Source: Corynebacterium lactis RW2-5
GTDB lineage: Bacteria; Actinomycetota; Actinomycetes; Mycobacteriales; Mycobacteriaceae
Direction: 5' to 3'
Assembly (NCBI RefSeq): GCF_001274895.1
Contig: NZ_CP006841.1
Span: 1,984,001 to 2,048,000 of the forward strand
Length of the DNA: 64,000 nt
Part shown: positions 8,452-15,713 of the stretch, piece after piece
Numbering within the stretch: the first letter of the stretch is position 1
Layout: the number at the start of each line of letters is the position of its first letter
Notes under the pieces: model-generated
Databases searched by the model: none
Seen by the model: only the letters and a program-made list of their open reading frames with translations
What the model was told of the DNA's origin: nothing
Position numbers and translations under genes: made by a program

Positions 8452-8859
8452 ATGAAACCCCTAACCGCAGCCAAGAAGCTTGGCATTTTCCTCCCGGCAA
8501 CCCCCGAGGAATTCCGCAACGGTGAGATTTCGCACGCGCAGTTCAATGAACTGCAGTCCAACCCGCCAGAATGGCTCACGAAGCTGCGCCGCAACGGTCC
8601 TCACCCGCGTCCGGAGGTCGCCCGCAAGCTGGGCATCACCATCACCGCTTTAAAGAAGAACGATATGGACAAGCCCTTGACCACCGAGGACATCAAGAAT
8701 CTGCTGGAGCAGATGCCGGAGTGGCTCGCGGCGGCCCGCGAGTCCCTGGCCCAGCAGCGCACCGAGGCCGCAGAGGCCGAGGCGAAGAAGGACGAGGGCC
8801 CGGGCAAGGCCGCCGCCGATGCGGCGAAGGCCGCGCAGGAACCCGTTCAGGAGCCCTAA
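8452..8859 (+). CDS. DUF5997 family protein
   Basis: 135 aa from ATG 8452. MKPLTAAKKLGIFLPATPEEFRNGEISHAQFNELQSNPPEWLTKLRRNGPHPRPEVARKLGI is the characteristic DUF5997 start: small, soluble, with no known function. The C-terminal third is an Ala/Glu-rich, probably helical tail. Longer versions of this frame begin within the opposite-strand gene and lack support. Divergent neighbour of the LysR-like gene; the 40-bp gap must hold both promoters. Confidence 0.82.
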   Translation: MKPLTAAKKLGIFLPATPEEFRNGEISHAQFNELQSNPPEWLTKLRRNGPHPRPEVARKLGITITALKKNDMDKPLTTEDIKNLLEQMPEWLAAARESLAQQRTEAAEAEAKKDEGPGKAAADAAKAAQEPVQEP

Positions 8860-8925
8860 GCCCCAAAGGTCTCTGCAGCTACTCGCCCCGGGGCGGATTA
8901 CATCAGTACACCAGGAGGATTCACC

Positions 8926-9738
8926 ATGGTCGATGACACCCGAAGCACCAATTCCGTAGCAATCGAGTACACAGCGCACGCGATTAACCATAGGGAAGGC
9001 GGGACGGTCGTACTGCTCGGATCGCTGGGTACTACTCAGGACATGTGGGAGCCGCAGGTCGCGGCCCTCGGCGAGAAGTACCAGGTCATCACCCCGGATA
9101 CCCGCGGGCACGGAGACTCTCCGATTCCGGAGGGCGAATGGACCATGAGCGACCTGGCCGCCGATGTCATCGCCGTTTTAGACGAGGAGGGCGTGGGTAC
9201 GGCGCACTTCGTCGGACTCTCCCTCGGCGGTGCAATCGCCCAGACGATTGCACTGGAGTATCCGGGGCGCGTGGCTAGCCTGACACTGTCGTCCACCGCG
9301 CCAAAGTTCGGCACGCCGGGGGCTTGGAAAGACAAGGCCGAGCTAGTCGGACGTGAGGGCACCCAGGCACTCGCCGACGGCGTAGTCCACAACTGGTTCA
9401 CCGACGGCTGCTTCGAGACCAACCCGGATCTGCCCGCCCGGTTCACCCAGATGGTGATTGATTGCCCAGATGCCGGCTACGCCGGCTGCTGCGGAGCGCT
9501 GGCCGCATTCGACTCCCGCGAGCGTCTGGCCGAGATCACCGCTCCCACTCTGGTCATCGCAGGCAAGCAGGATACCTCCACGCCCCTGGATGTCGTCACC
9601 TCGCTTCACGACGGAATCCCCGGTTCCTCAATGGTCGTCGTGTCCCCCGCGAAGCATCTGCTCAGCGCGGAAACTCCCGGCTATTACACGGCCGCGCTCC
9701 TGACGCACATTGATGCTGTGGAGGCGACGGCCGGCTAG
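8926..9738 (+). CDS. Alpha/beta hydrolase, 3-oxoadipate enol-lactonase (PcaD)-like
   Basis: 270 aa with a strong Shine-Dalgarno (AGGAGG ending about 9 nt before ATG). Alpha/beta-hydrolase features: VVLLGSLGTTQDMWEPQ (oxyanion strand), DTRGHGDSP, nucleophile elbow GLSLGG (Ser about residue 101), acid region VIAGKQDTSTPL (Asp about 212) and the catalytic His in SPAKHLLSAE. This pattern and length fit PcaD, which hydrolyses 3-oxoadipate enol-lactone in the beta-ketoadipate pathway. No other pca genes are in view, so the substrate assignment is tentative. Confidence 0.75.
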   Translation: MVDDTRSTNSVAIEYTAHAINHREGGTVVLLGSLGTTQDMWEPQVAALGEKYQVITPDTRGHGDSPIPEGEWTMSDLAADVIAVLDEEGVGTAHFVGLSLGGAIAQTIALEYPGRVASLTLSSTAPKFGTPGAWKDKAELVGREGTQALADGVVHNWFTDGCFETNPDLPARFTQMVIDCPDAGYAGCCGALAAFDSRERLAEITAPTLVIAGKQDTSTPLDVVTSLHDGIPGSSMVVVSPAKHLLSAETPGYYTAALLTHIDAVEATAG

Positions 9739-9785
9739 CCGCTCTTTAACGTCGGAAGCGAAGCGCAATCCACATAAAGCAAAGC

Positions 9786-9842
9786 GGCGCGCTGATTTGC
9801 CCATCCCCGGTACTGGGAGAGTAAGTCAGCGCGCCGTCTTTT
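9786..9842 (+). terminator. Stem-loop terminator after the PcaD-like hydrolase
   Basis: GGCGCGCTGA (9786-9795) pairs with TCAGCGCGCC (9826-9835), enclosing a 30-nt loop that itself can pair (CCCCGG/CTGGG region), and is followed by GTCTTTTCG. The long loop makes it an imperfect intrinsic terminator, but the 10-bp perfect stem and position 48 bp after the stop support it. Confidence 0.6.
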
Positions 9843-10305
9843 CGAGTGCAATTGGAGGTTGCTATGACTGCAGTGAGAAACCGGGAGAATCAAGGGAACC
9901 GGCTTTTCACCTGACGCTCATAGTAGCGCCCACCTGCGACGTTGGGAATAAGAAAACGTCTATGTTTCTTAAATCACCCCCGCCAATACGCGCTTGCCAT
10001 CGCCAAAACAGGCTGCATATTTCGAATAGACCCATTGCACAATCGCAAACATGCGAGACCATCGCCACTGGCCACAACCCATTTAAAGATAGGATTGCCT
10101 AACCTTTCCGTCCGACACGAAGGCAGACCGACCACACCCAACAAAGATAGGACCACGGGGGTACCGACAGTCAGAAAAGCTCACCAGGGAACGACAGCCA
10201 AATAAAAGAAAAGTTGTAAATAAATTAGTGTTCCGCATCACATTGGTGCATAATGAGTCCCAACGTCATAAATTCCAAACTCTCATCAGACATAAGGAGC
10301 ACGCC
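9843..10305. other. AT-richer intergenic region before the acyl-CoA dehydrogenase
   Basis: About 460 bases without a convincing gene. The base composition is noticeably more AT-rich than neighbouring genes, and the short open frames have no Shine-Dalgarno or recognisable sequence. Near the right end, CATAAT at about 10248-10253 may be the -10 of the downstream gene, whose own ribosome-binding site is AAGGAG just before ATG 10306. I see no known RNA. Confidence 0.4.
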
Positions 10306-11478
10306 ATGAAGGACTTTCTGCCCCGCACTCACTTCGAAGAAGAGCACAACATGTTCCGCGACATGGTTCGCGGCTTCGTAGACAAGGAAATCACGCCGAA
10401 CGTAGAGCGCTGGCACGAGGCCGGAATGCCGGACCGCGAGGTATTCAAGAAGGCCGGCGAGCTCGGCCTGATTGGCATGTCCACCCCGGAGGCCTACGGC
10501 GGCGGCGGAGAGATGGACTTCCGCTACAACCAGGTCCTCAACGAGGAGCTCGCCAACGCTGACTGCGGCTCCATCGTCGTCTCCTTCGGAACCCTAAACG
10601 ACCTGGTCGCACCGTACCTGGCCAAGTTCGGCAACGAAGAGCAGAAGCAGAAGTACCTGGCCGGCATGAACGCCGGCGACCTGATCGGCTGCCTCGCCAT
10701 GACCGAGCCGGGCGCGGGCTCCGACCTCGCCGGCATGCGCACCTTCGCCAAGAAGGACGGCGATGACTGGATTCTAAACGGCACCAAGATCTTCATCTCC
10801 AACGGTATGCTCTCCGATTTCGCCCTGGTTGCCGCCATCACCGACCCATCCAAGGGCCGCGCTGGCGTCTCCATGTTCATCGTCGACACCGGCCTGGAGG
10901 GCTACACCAAGTCCGGCCCGCTGAAGAAGGTCGGCCTGAAGGCTCAGGACACCGCCGAGCTGAACTTCGACAACGTCCGCGTTCCGGGCGCAAACCTGCT
11001 GGGCGAAGAGGGCGCAGCGTTCGGCTACCTGCGCACCAACCTGGCCCACGAGCGCCTGACCCTGGCCGTCGGCTCGGTCGCAACCTCCCGTCGCGCATGG
11101 ACCTTGGCTTACAAGTACGCCCAGGAGCGCGAGACCTTCGGTCGCCCGATCATCCAGCACCAGGTCCACGGTCACTACCTCGCCGACATCGCCACCCGCA
11201 TCACCGCCCTGCAGGCGTTTGTTGACCAGGCCGTTATGGCCCACAACGACGGCAAGCTGGATGAGACCGGCGCTTCCATGGCCAAGTACTGGACCACCGA
11301 GGAGCAGCAGGACATCGTCACCCGATGCCTGCAGATGTTCGGCGGCTACGGCTTCATGCTCGAGTACCCGATCTCCACCCATTACCTCGACTCCAAGGTG
11401 CAGACCATCTACGGCGGCACCAATGAGATCATGAAGGAAATCATCTTCCGCCGCATCGCCAAGGGCGGCGCGGAGTAA
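10306..11478 (+). CDS. Acyl-CoA dehydrogenase, long-chain (LCAD)/IVD-like
   Basis: 390 aa flavoprotein oxidising an acyl-CoA to the trans-2-enoyl-CoA. FAD-binding signatures are CLAMTEPGAGSDLAGMRT and ILNGTKIFISNG. The catalytic base usually found as YEGT near the C-terminus is here IYGGTNEIMKEII, so that Glu is absent. As in LCAD and isovaleryl-CoA dehydrogenases, the base is probably the Glu of LAHERL (about residue 249). ATG 10306 is chosen because AAGGAG lies 8 nt upstream; the longer frame from 10228 lacks this. Monocistronic between an AT-rich promoter region and a strong terminator. Confidence 0.9.
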   Translation: MKDFLPRTHFEEEHNMFRDMVRGFVDKEITPNVERWHEAGMPDREVFKKAGELGLIGMSTPEAYGGGGEMDFRYNQVLNEELANADCGSIVVSFGTLNDLVAPYLAKFGNEEQKQKYLAGMNAGDLIGCLAMTEPGAGSDLAGMRTFAKKDGDDWILNGTKIFISNGMLSDFALVAAITDPSKGRAGVSMFIVDTGLEGYTKSGPLKKVGLKAQDTAELNFDNVRVPGANLLGEEGAAFGYLRTNLAHERLTLAVGSVATSRRAWTLAYKYAQERETFGRPIIQHQVHGHYLADIATRITALQAFVDQAVMAHNDGKLDETGASMAKYWTTEEQQDIVTRCLQMFGGYGFMLEYPISTHYLDSKVQTIYGGTNEIMKEIIFRRIAKGGAE

Positions 11479-11499
11479 ACACCGCACGCCCAATCGGCA

Positions 11500-11538
11500 A
11501 ATAGGCCCCACTGCATGCCACAGTGGGGCCTATTTTTT
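11500..11538 (+). terminator. Intrinsic terminator of the acyl-CoA dehydrogenase gene
   Basis: AATAGGCCCCACTG pairs with CAGTGGGGCCTATT across a short loop, followed by a run of T. Perfect 14-bp stem with T tract. Confidence 0.92.
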
Positions 11539-11651
11539 ATGCATTTTCGCGGCGCGGGCAAGGATTCGTCGTAAAGCGAAGGGAACTAGCGGGGCGAGCG
11601 AAAAGTAACTACTCCCCTTCAAGAATTACCCCCGAGAAGTCTAACTAGGAA

Positions 11652-11696
11652 ATGAGATACCCATCTCATATACTAAGATTCATTCACTTAAAGTGA
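11652..11696. promoter_or_regulatory. Two palindromes in the metPS promoter region
   Basis: ATGAGAT-ACCC-ATCTCAT (11652-11669) is a perfect 7-bp inverted repeat with 4-nt spacer. TCACTT-A-AAGTGA (11684-11696) is a perfect 6-bp repeat with one central base. They are 14 bp apart and 40-70 bp upstream of the metP start. They do not match the McbR site I know from C. glutamicum, so the regulator is unidentified. Confidence 0.55.
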
Positions 11697-11736
11697 TTCA
11701 ATTCACCTAGTCAATTTTTAAGGATTGGACCAGCAG

Positions 11737-13374
11737 ATGAGCACCAAATCCACCACCTCTAAGCCTCAGGGAAGGGAGGTGTTCTCCTCCCGCGCCGCGT
11801 TCCTCTTCGCAGCAATCGGCTCGGCAGTCGGGCTCGGAAACATCTGGCGCTTCCCCTACGTCGCGTACGATTCCGGCGGCGGCGCCTTCCTTATCCCTTA
11901 CATGGTCGCGCTGCTGACCGCGGGTATCCCCCTTCTATTCCTCGACTTCGCCATTGGCCACCGCTTCCGTGGCTCGGCACCTAAGGCGCTGCGCCGCATC
12001 AAGCCGTGGGCAGAGCCGGTCGGCTGGATTCAGGTCGGAATCGCCTTCTTTATTACCGTTTACTATGCCGTCATCATTGCATGGTCCTTCATCTACGCAT
12101 GGAAGTCCATTGGTAAGGGCTGGGGCGACAGCCCCGATAAGCACTTCATGGAGGACTTCCTGCAGGCGGACACCGCCAGCGTGCTCTCCTTGGACTTCGT
12201 CCCCTCTATCGCGATTGTGCTGCTAATTGTGTGGGTGCTGGTCATCGGCATCCTGGCCGCCGGCGTGGACAAGGGTATCGGCAAGGTGTCGGTAATTTTC
12301 ATCCCGCTGCTGGCCGTACTGTTCCTCGTCGTTGTGGTCTACTCAGTAACCCTCCCGGGCGCAGCCAAGGGCCTGGACGCGTTTTTCACCCCAAACTGGT
12401 CCGCTCTGAGCGACTCCGGCGTGTGGATCGCCGCCTACGGCCAAATCTTCTTCTCCCTGTCCGTCGCATTCGGCATCATGCTGACCTACGCCTCCTACCT
12501 GAAGCCGCGCACCAACCTGACCGGCTCCGGCCTGGTCACCGCGTTCGCAAACTCCTCATTCGAGGTCCTCGCCGGCATTGGCGTCTTCGCGACGCTGGGC
12601 TTTATGGCAACACAGGCCGGCAAGGGAGTCGACGAGGTCGCAACCTCCGGTATCGGCCTTGCCTTCATCGCCTTCCCGACGGTCATTTCCGAGATGCCGG
12701 GCTTCATCGGCTCAATCTTCGGCCTGCTGTTCTTCCTGTCCCTGGCGATCGCGGGCGTGACCTCGCTGATGTCCCTGCTCGAGGTCGTCGTCTCCGCGGT
12801 GAAGGACAAGCTAAACCTCGGCCGCGTCCAGGCCACTCTGACCGTCGGCGGTTCCATGGCAGTCATCTCGATGGTTCTCTTCCCTACCACCAGCGGCCTG
12901 GCGACCCTCGATATCGTCGATAAGTTCACCAACAACATCGGTATTGTCCTCGTCGCGCTACTGACCATCGTTGCTGTCGAGTGGATTCTGCGCCGCACCG
13001 ACGAGTTCGCGCTGCACCTCAACGCGGTGTCCTCGTTCAAGGTCGGCACGGTCTGGCGTATCTGTGTCTCCAACGTCACCCCGGTTATCCTGGCGTTCAT
13101 CCTCTTCCAGGAACTGGTTGGTCTACTGAAGGAGAACTACGAAGGCTACTCCGACGCGCAAATCAACATCTTCGGATGGGGCGTGATGGGCGTGATCATC
13201 ATTGGTTCCCTACTGCTGTCGATCGCCCCGTGGCGCGGCCAGCACCGCCTGTCCGGTCCGCCCGGCTCCGACTTCGGTGTCACGCCGAACTACCAGCAGA
13301 CCACCCATATCCCCCGCAAGCACGACCCGGCCGCCCCTGCAGCCGAGGCCCTGGCCGAGACCAAGGAGGCCTAA
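11737..13374 (+). CDS. metP: Sodium-dependent methionine/alanine importer large subunit, NSS/SNF family (MetP)
   Basis: 545 aa. The SNF/LeuT family N-terminus is plain: SSRAAFLFAAIGSAVGLGNIWRFPYVAYDSGGGAFLIPYMVALLTAGIPLLFLDFAIG, with the Na+-site GSAVGLGNIWRFPY. About 12 membrane helices follow. The next gene, 3 bp downstream, encodes a tiny one-helix protein of MetS type, the hallmark of the C. glutamicum MetPS Na+-coupled methionine and alanine uptake system. ATG 11737 is preferred over TTG 11725 because the AAGGA at 11720-11724 directly abuts the latter. Confidence 0.88.
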   Translation: MSTKSTTSKPQGREVFSSRAAFLFAAIGSAVGLGNIWRFPYVAYDSGGGAFLIPYMVALLTAGIPLLFLDFAIGHRFRGSAPKALRRIKPWAEPVGWIQVGIAFFITVYYAVIIAWSFIYAWKSIGKGWGDSPDKHFMEDFLQADTASVLSLDFVPSIAIVLLIVWVLVIGILAAGVDKGIGKVSVIFIPLLAVLFLVVVVYSVTLPGAAKGLDAFFTPNWSALSDSGVWIAAYGQIFFSLSVAFGIMLTYASYLKPRTNLTGSGLVTAFANSSFEVLAGIGVFATLGFMATQAGKGVDEVATSGIGLAFIAFPTVISEMPGFIGSIFGLLFFLSLAIAGVTSLMSLLEVVVSAVKDKLNLGRVQATLTVGGSMAVISMVLFPTTSGLATLDIVDKFTNNIGIVLVALLTIVAVEWILRRTDEFALHLNAVSSFKVGTVWRICVSNVTPVILAFILFQELVGLLKENYEGYSDAQINIFGWGVMGVIIIGSLLLSIAPWRGQHRLSGPPGSDFGVTPNYQQTTHIPRKHDPAAPAAEALAETKEA

Positions 13375-13377
13375 GCC

Positions 13378-13545
13378 ATGTCAGGTATCGCAATCGTCAT
13401 GATGGTGTTGTTCATGCTGGTCATCTGGGGCGGCCTAGCGGCGGCCCTGGTCAACCTGGCAAAGAACCCGGACGAGGTCTCCGGTGAGCTGGGTGACCAC
13501 CCGGAGCTCACCAACGAGGTCCTGGTCGCCCAGGAAGAGCAGTAA
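13378..13545 (+). CDS. metS: Methionine/alanine importer small subunit (MetS)
   Basis: A 55-aa protein. It begins MSGIAIVMMVLFMLVIWGG, giving a single membrane helix at about residues 4-24, followed by LAAALVNLAKNPDE and an acidic cytoplasmic tail ending in EEQ. Start ATG 13378 is 3 bp after the metP stop, with an AAGGAGG-type site (AAGGAGGC) in the end of metP. Length, topology and position match MetS, which is required with MetP for transport in C. glutamicum. Confidence 0.9.
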   Translation: MSGIAIVMMVLFMLVIWGGLAAALVNLAKNPDEVSGELGDHPELTNEVLVAQEEQ

Positions 13546-13552
13546 GTACCGA

Positions 13553-14329
13553 CTACTTACCGGAAAACAGCGGTGGTCGCTTTTCAAGGAACGCGGCCAC
13601 CGCTTCCTTGTGGTCTGCGGAGACCGCCAGGCGCGCCTGGGCATCTGCCTCCGCGTCAGCCGCGGCGAGGGTCTCCCGGCGCAGCAGCGCCTTAATTTCC
13701 TTCAGTGCCGCAGTCGGCCCAGCCGCCAACTGCGCCGCCAGAGCCCGCGCGTCGGCCACTGGATTGTCGCTAACCTGAGTCACCAGGCCCAGCTCCAAGG
13801 CCTCGGCAGCGGAGATTTTGCGGTCGAGGAACAGGATTTCGCGGGCCTTCGCGTCACTGACGATGCGCGGCAGCAGCGCAGACATGCCGCAGTCGGTGGC
13901 AAGTCCGATCGACGGGAAAGCCGCCTTGAACGAGGCCCCCTGCCCCGCGATGCGGAAGTCGCAGTGCAGGGCAAGCGACCACCCTGCCCCCGCGGACGCT
14001 CCCTCGATTGCTGCAATCACCGGAACATCAACGGCGACCAGCTCGGCAATCATCGGGTTGTACTCCTCCACGACCTTGCCCATTCCGGCGCCGGCCTGAA
14101 GATCCGCGATATGCTCCTTCAAGTCCTGTCCGGTGCAAAATGCCTTAGGCCCGCCAAGAAGCAGGACCGCACGCACGTCGTCAAGCTGGGCGCGCTGGAA
14201 CGCCTCCTTCAGCTCGGCGCGGAGCTGCTTGTTCAGCGAATTGTAGGCCTCGGGCCGATTGATGGTGACGGTGAGGACCCCGTCGGCGAACTCGGTTGCG
14301 ACAGTAGTAACTGTAGAATCAGTGCTCAT
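13553..14329 (-). CDS. Enoyl-CoA hydratase/isomerase family protein (PaaG-like)
   Basis: 258 aa crotonase-fold protein; ATG 14329 is chosen over upstream in-frame starts that would overlap the divergent gene's promoter. ITINRPEAYNSLNKQL, the oxyanion loop AFCTGQDLKEH (about residues 64-74), IAAIEGASAGAGWSLALHCDFRIA and the PSIGLATDCGMSALLPRIV segment are characteristic. The Asp of the last segment and ADxRxxEK-lacking pattern resemble PaaG/PaaB-type isomerases more than classic EchA, but substrate is open. Converges with metS. Confidence 0.83.
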   Translation of the reverse strand: MSTDSTVTTVATEFADGVLTVTINRPEAYNSLNKQLRAELKEAFQRAQLDDVRAVLLLGGPKAFCTGQDLKEHIADLQAGAGMGKVVEEYNPMIAELVAVDVPVIAAIEGASAGAGWSLALHCDFRIAGQGASFKAAFPSIGLATDCGMSALLPRIVSDAKAREILFLDRKISAAEALELGLVTQVSDNPVADARALAAQLAAGPTAALKEIKALLRRETLAAADAEADAQARLAVSADHKEAVAAFLEKRPPLFSGK

Positions 14330-14408
14330 ACCTCGGGAGACTATCGCAGCGCGCCCCGCCCCACCTGCCTTTTGCACACAACGCGCGGGTGCGGGTAAAC
14401 ACGAATCT

Positions 14409-14942
14409 ATGAGTGCCGAGACCCCCACCACAGCAAACTCCAACAATCCGCGGCCCGCTACCGAGGCCGATGTCGAGCAGATCGTGGAGCTTGTGCGCGA
14501 CCTCGCCGCCTACGAGAAGGAGCCCGACGCAGTCAAACTCACGCCGCAGCGCCTGCGCGAGCAGCTCTTCGGCGACAACCCCGCCATCTTCTGCCACGTC
14601 ATCGACGCGGCTGGTTCGCGCGACAACTCCGCTCCGCGCCTCGATGGCATCGCCCTGTGGTTTTTGAATTACTCCACCTGGGAGGGCACACACGGCATCT
14701 ACCTGGAAGACCTCTACGTCCGCCCCGCCGCCCGCGGTACCGGCAAGGGCAAGGCGCTTCTGCAAAAACTCGCGGCCATCGCGTGCGAGCGTGGCTACTC
14801 GCGCGTCGAGTGGTGCGTGCTGAAGTGGAACCAGCCGTCAATCGACTTCTACAAGTCGCTCGGCGCGTTCCCCATGGATCAATGGGACACCTTCCGCCTC
14901 ACCGGCGATGCGCTCACGCAGTTCGGCGCGCCCACCGCTTAA
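14409..14942 (+). CDS. GNAT acetyltransferase, diamine (spermidine/spermine) acetyltransferase-like
   Basis: 177 aa. It has RPATEADVEQIVELVRDLAAYEKEPDAVKLTPQRLREQLF, then GIALWFLNYSTWEGTHGIYLEDLYVRPAARGTGKGKALLQKLA (acetyl-CoA loop RGTGKG at about residue 114) and RVEWCVLKWNQPSIDFYKSLGA. This combination of YEKEP, FLNYSTW, GIYLEDLYV and WNxPSIDFY is the signature of the SAT1-like branch that acetylates polyamines or thialysine. Start ATG 14409; earlier starts lie within the divergent gene. There is no obvious Shine-Dalgarno. Confidence 0.85.
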   Translation: MSAETPTTANSNNPRPATEADVEQIVELVRDLAAYEKEPDAVKLTPQRLREQLFGDNPAIFCHVIDAAGSRDNSAPRLDGIALWFLNYSTWEGTHGIYLEDLYVRPAARGTGKGKALLQKLAAIACERGYSRVEWCVLKWNQPSIDFYKSLGAFPMDQWDTFRLTGDALTQFGAPTA

Positions 14943-14945
14943 CTC

Positions 14946-15713
14946 CTACCTCACCAGCACCCCTGGGAACTCGCCCCGCGCCACCTCTATTGCCGCCGTG
15001 ATTTCGCGCTGCCGCTCAGGCTTTACGACGTCCGCCGCCGCGACAAATTCCGGCGCCGTGCCCTGATCACGACTGCGCTGCACGGCCCAGGTGCGCACAC
15101 CCGCGCGGGAAAGTTGCTTGGCGAGATCGCCCAGGGTGCGCAGCTGTTCCGAGCAGTCGAAGACGGTGGTGCGTACCTCGAAGTCCCTGCCGTCCGGACT
15201 GTCGTCGACCCAGGCTTGCAGCAGTTCAAGGCTCTCCCACGCATGCTTGGCAGCTGCAGCACCGGCTACATCGCTAACTGCCCCAATGGCCTCACCGTAG
15301 GCGCAGTCCGCGGCCTTAATATCGAGGCCAACCCAATCCACCACCCCCGCATCGAGGATTTCCCGCAGCGCAGACGGGTACATCCCGTTGGTGTGCAGGC
15401 CCACTGCATAGCCCATCTCGCGAATCTCCTGCATGGCGTCGGCAAGCCTACGGTGCCGGGTGGGTTCGCCGCCGGAGAAGACGAAGCCGTCGAGAAGCCC
15501 TACCCTGCGTCGGGCGAGCCCCATGACCTCCTCCCAGGCGATGAGCCCCGCGCGGGCGGAGGTGATGTCGCGCAGCTGCGGGTTCTGGCAGTAGGGGCAG
15601 TTCCAGGAGCAGCCCTGCGTGAAGACGGTTGCGACCAAGTGGCCCGGCCAGTCCACCATCGAGAAGGGGGTCAGTCCCGCGATTGCAATGGGGCTGGTAC
15701 CGGGCTCAGGCAT
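14946..15713 (-). CDS. nrdG: Anaerobic ribonucleotide reductase activating protein (radical SAM)
   Basis: 255 aa. It installs the glycyl radical on NrdD using SAM and a [4Fe-4S] cluster. The cluster motif CSWNCPYC (Cx3Cx2C, about residues 35-42) follows the typical LTPFSMVDWPGHLVATVFTQG start, and FVFSGGEPT (about 76-84) is the radical-SAM SAM-binding GGE region. ATG 15713 overlaps the nrdD stop by 8 bp, so the genes are translationally coupled. Confidence 0.93.
   Translation of the reverse strand: MPEPGTSPIAIAGLTPFSMVDWPGHLVATVFTQGCSWNCPYCQNPQLRDITSARAGLIAWEEVMGLARRRVGLLDGFVFSGGEPTRHRRLADAMQEIREMGYAVGLHTNGMYPSALREILDAGVVDWVGLDIKAADCAYGEAIGAVSDVAGAAAAKHAWESLELLQAWVDDSPDGRDFEVRTTVFDCSEQLRTLGDLAKQLSRAGVRTWAVQRSRDQGTAPEFVAAADVVKPERQREITAAIEVARGEFPGVLVR

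Noticed and set aside
8412..8594. 60-residue N-terminal extension of the LysR-like protein
   Set aside because: It lies antisense within the DUF5997 coding region, and the effector-domain homology starts near ATG 8411.
9710..10205. Small open frames of 60-130 aa after the PcaD-like gene
   Set aside because: No ribosome-binding site, no sequence resemblance, atypical composition, and they run through a terminator.
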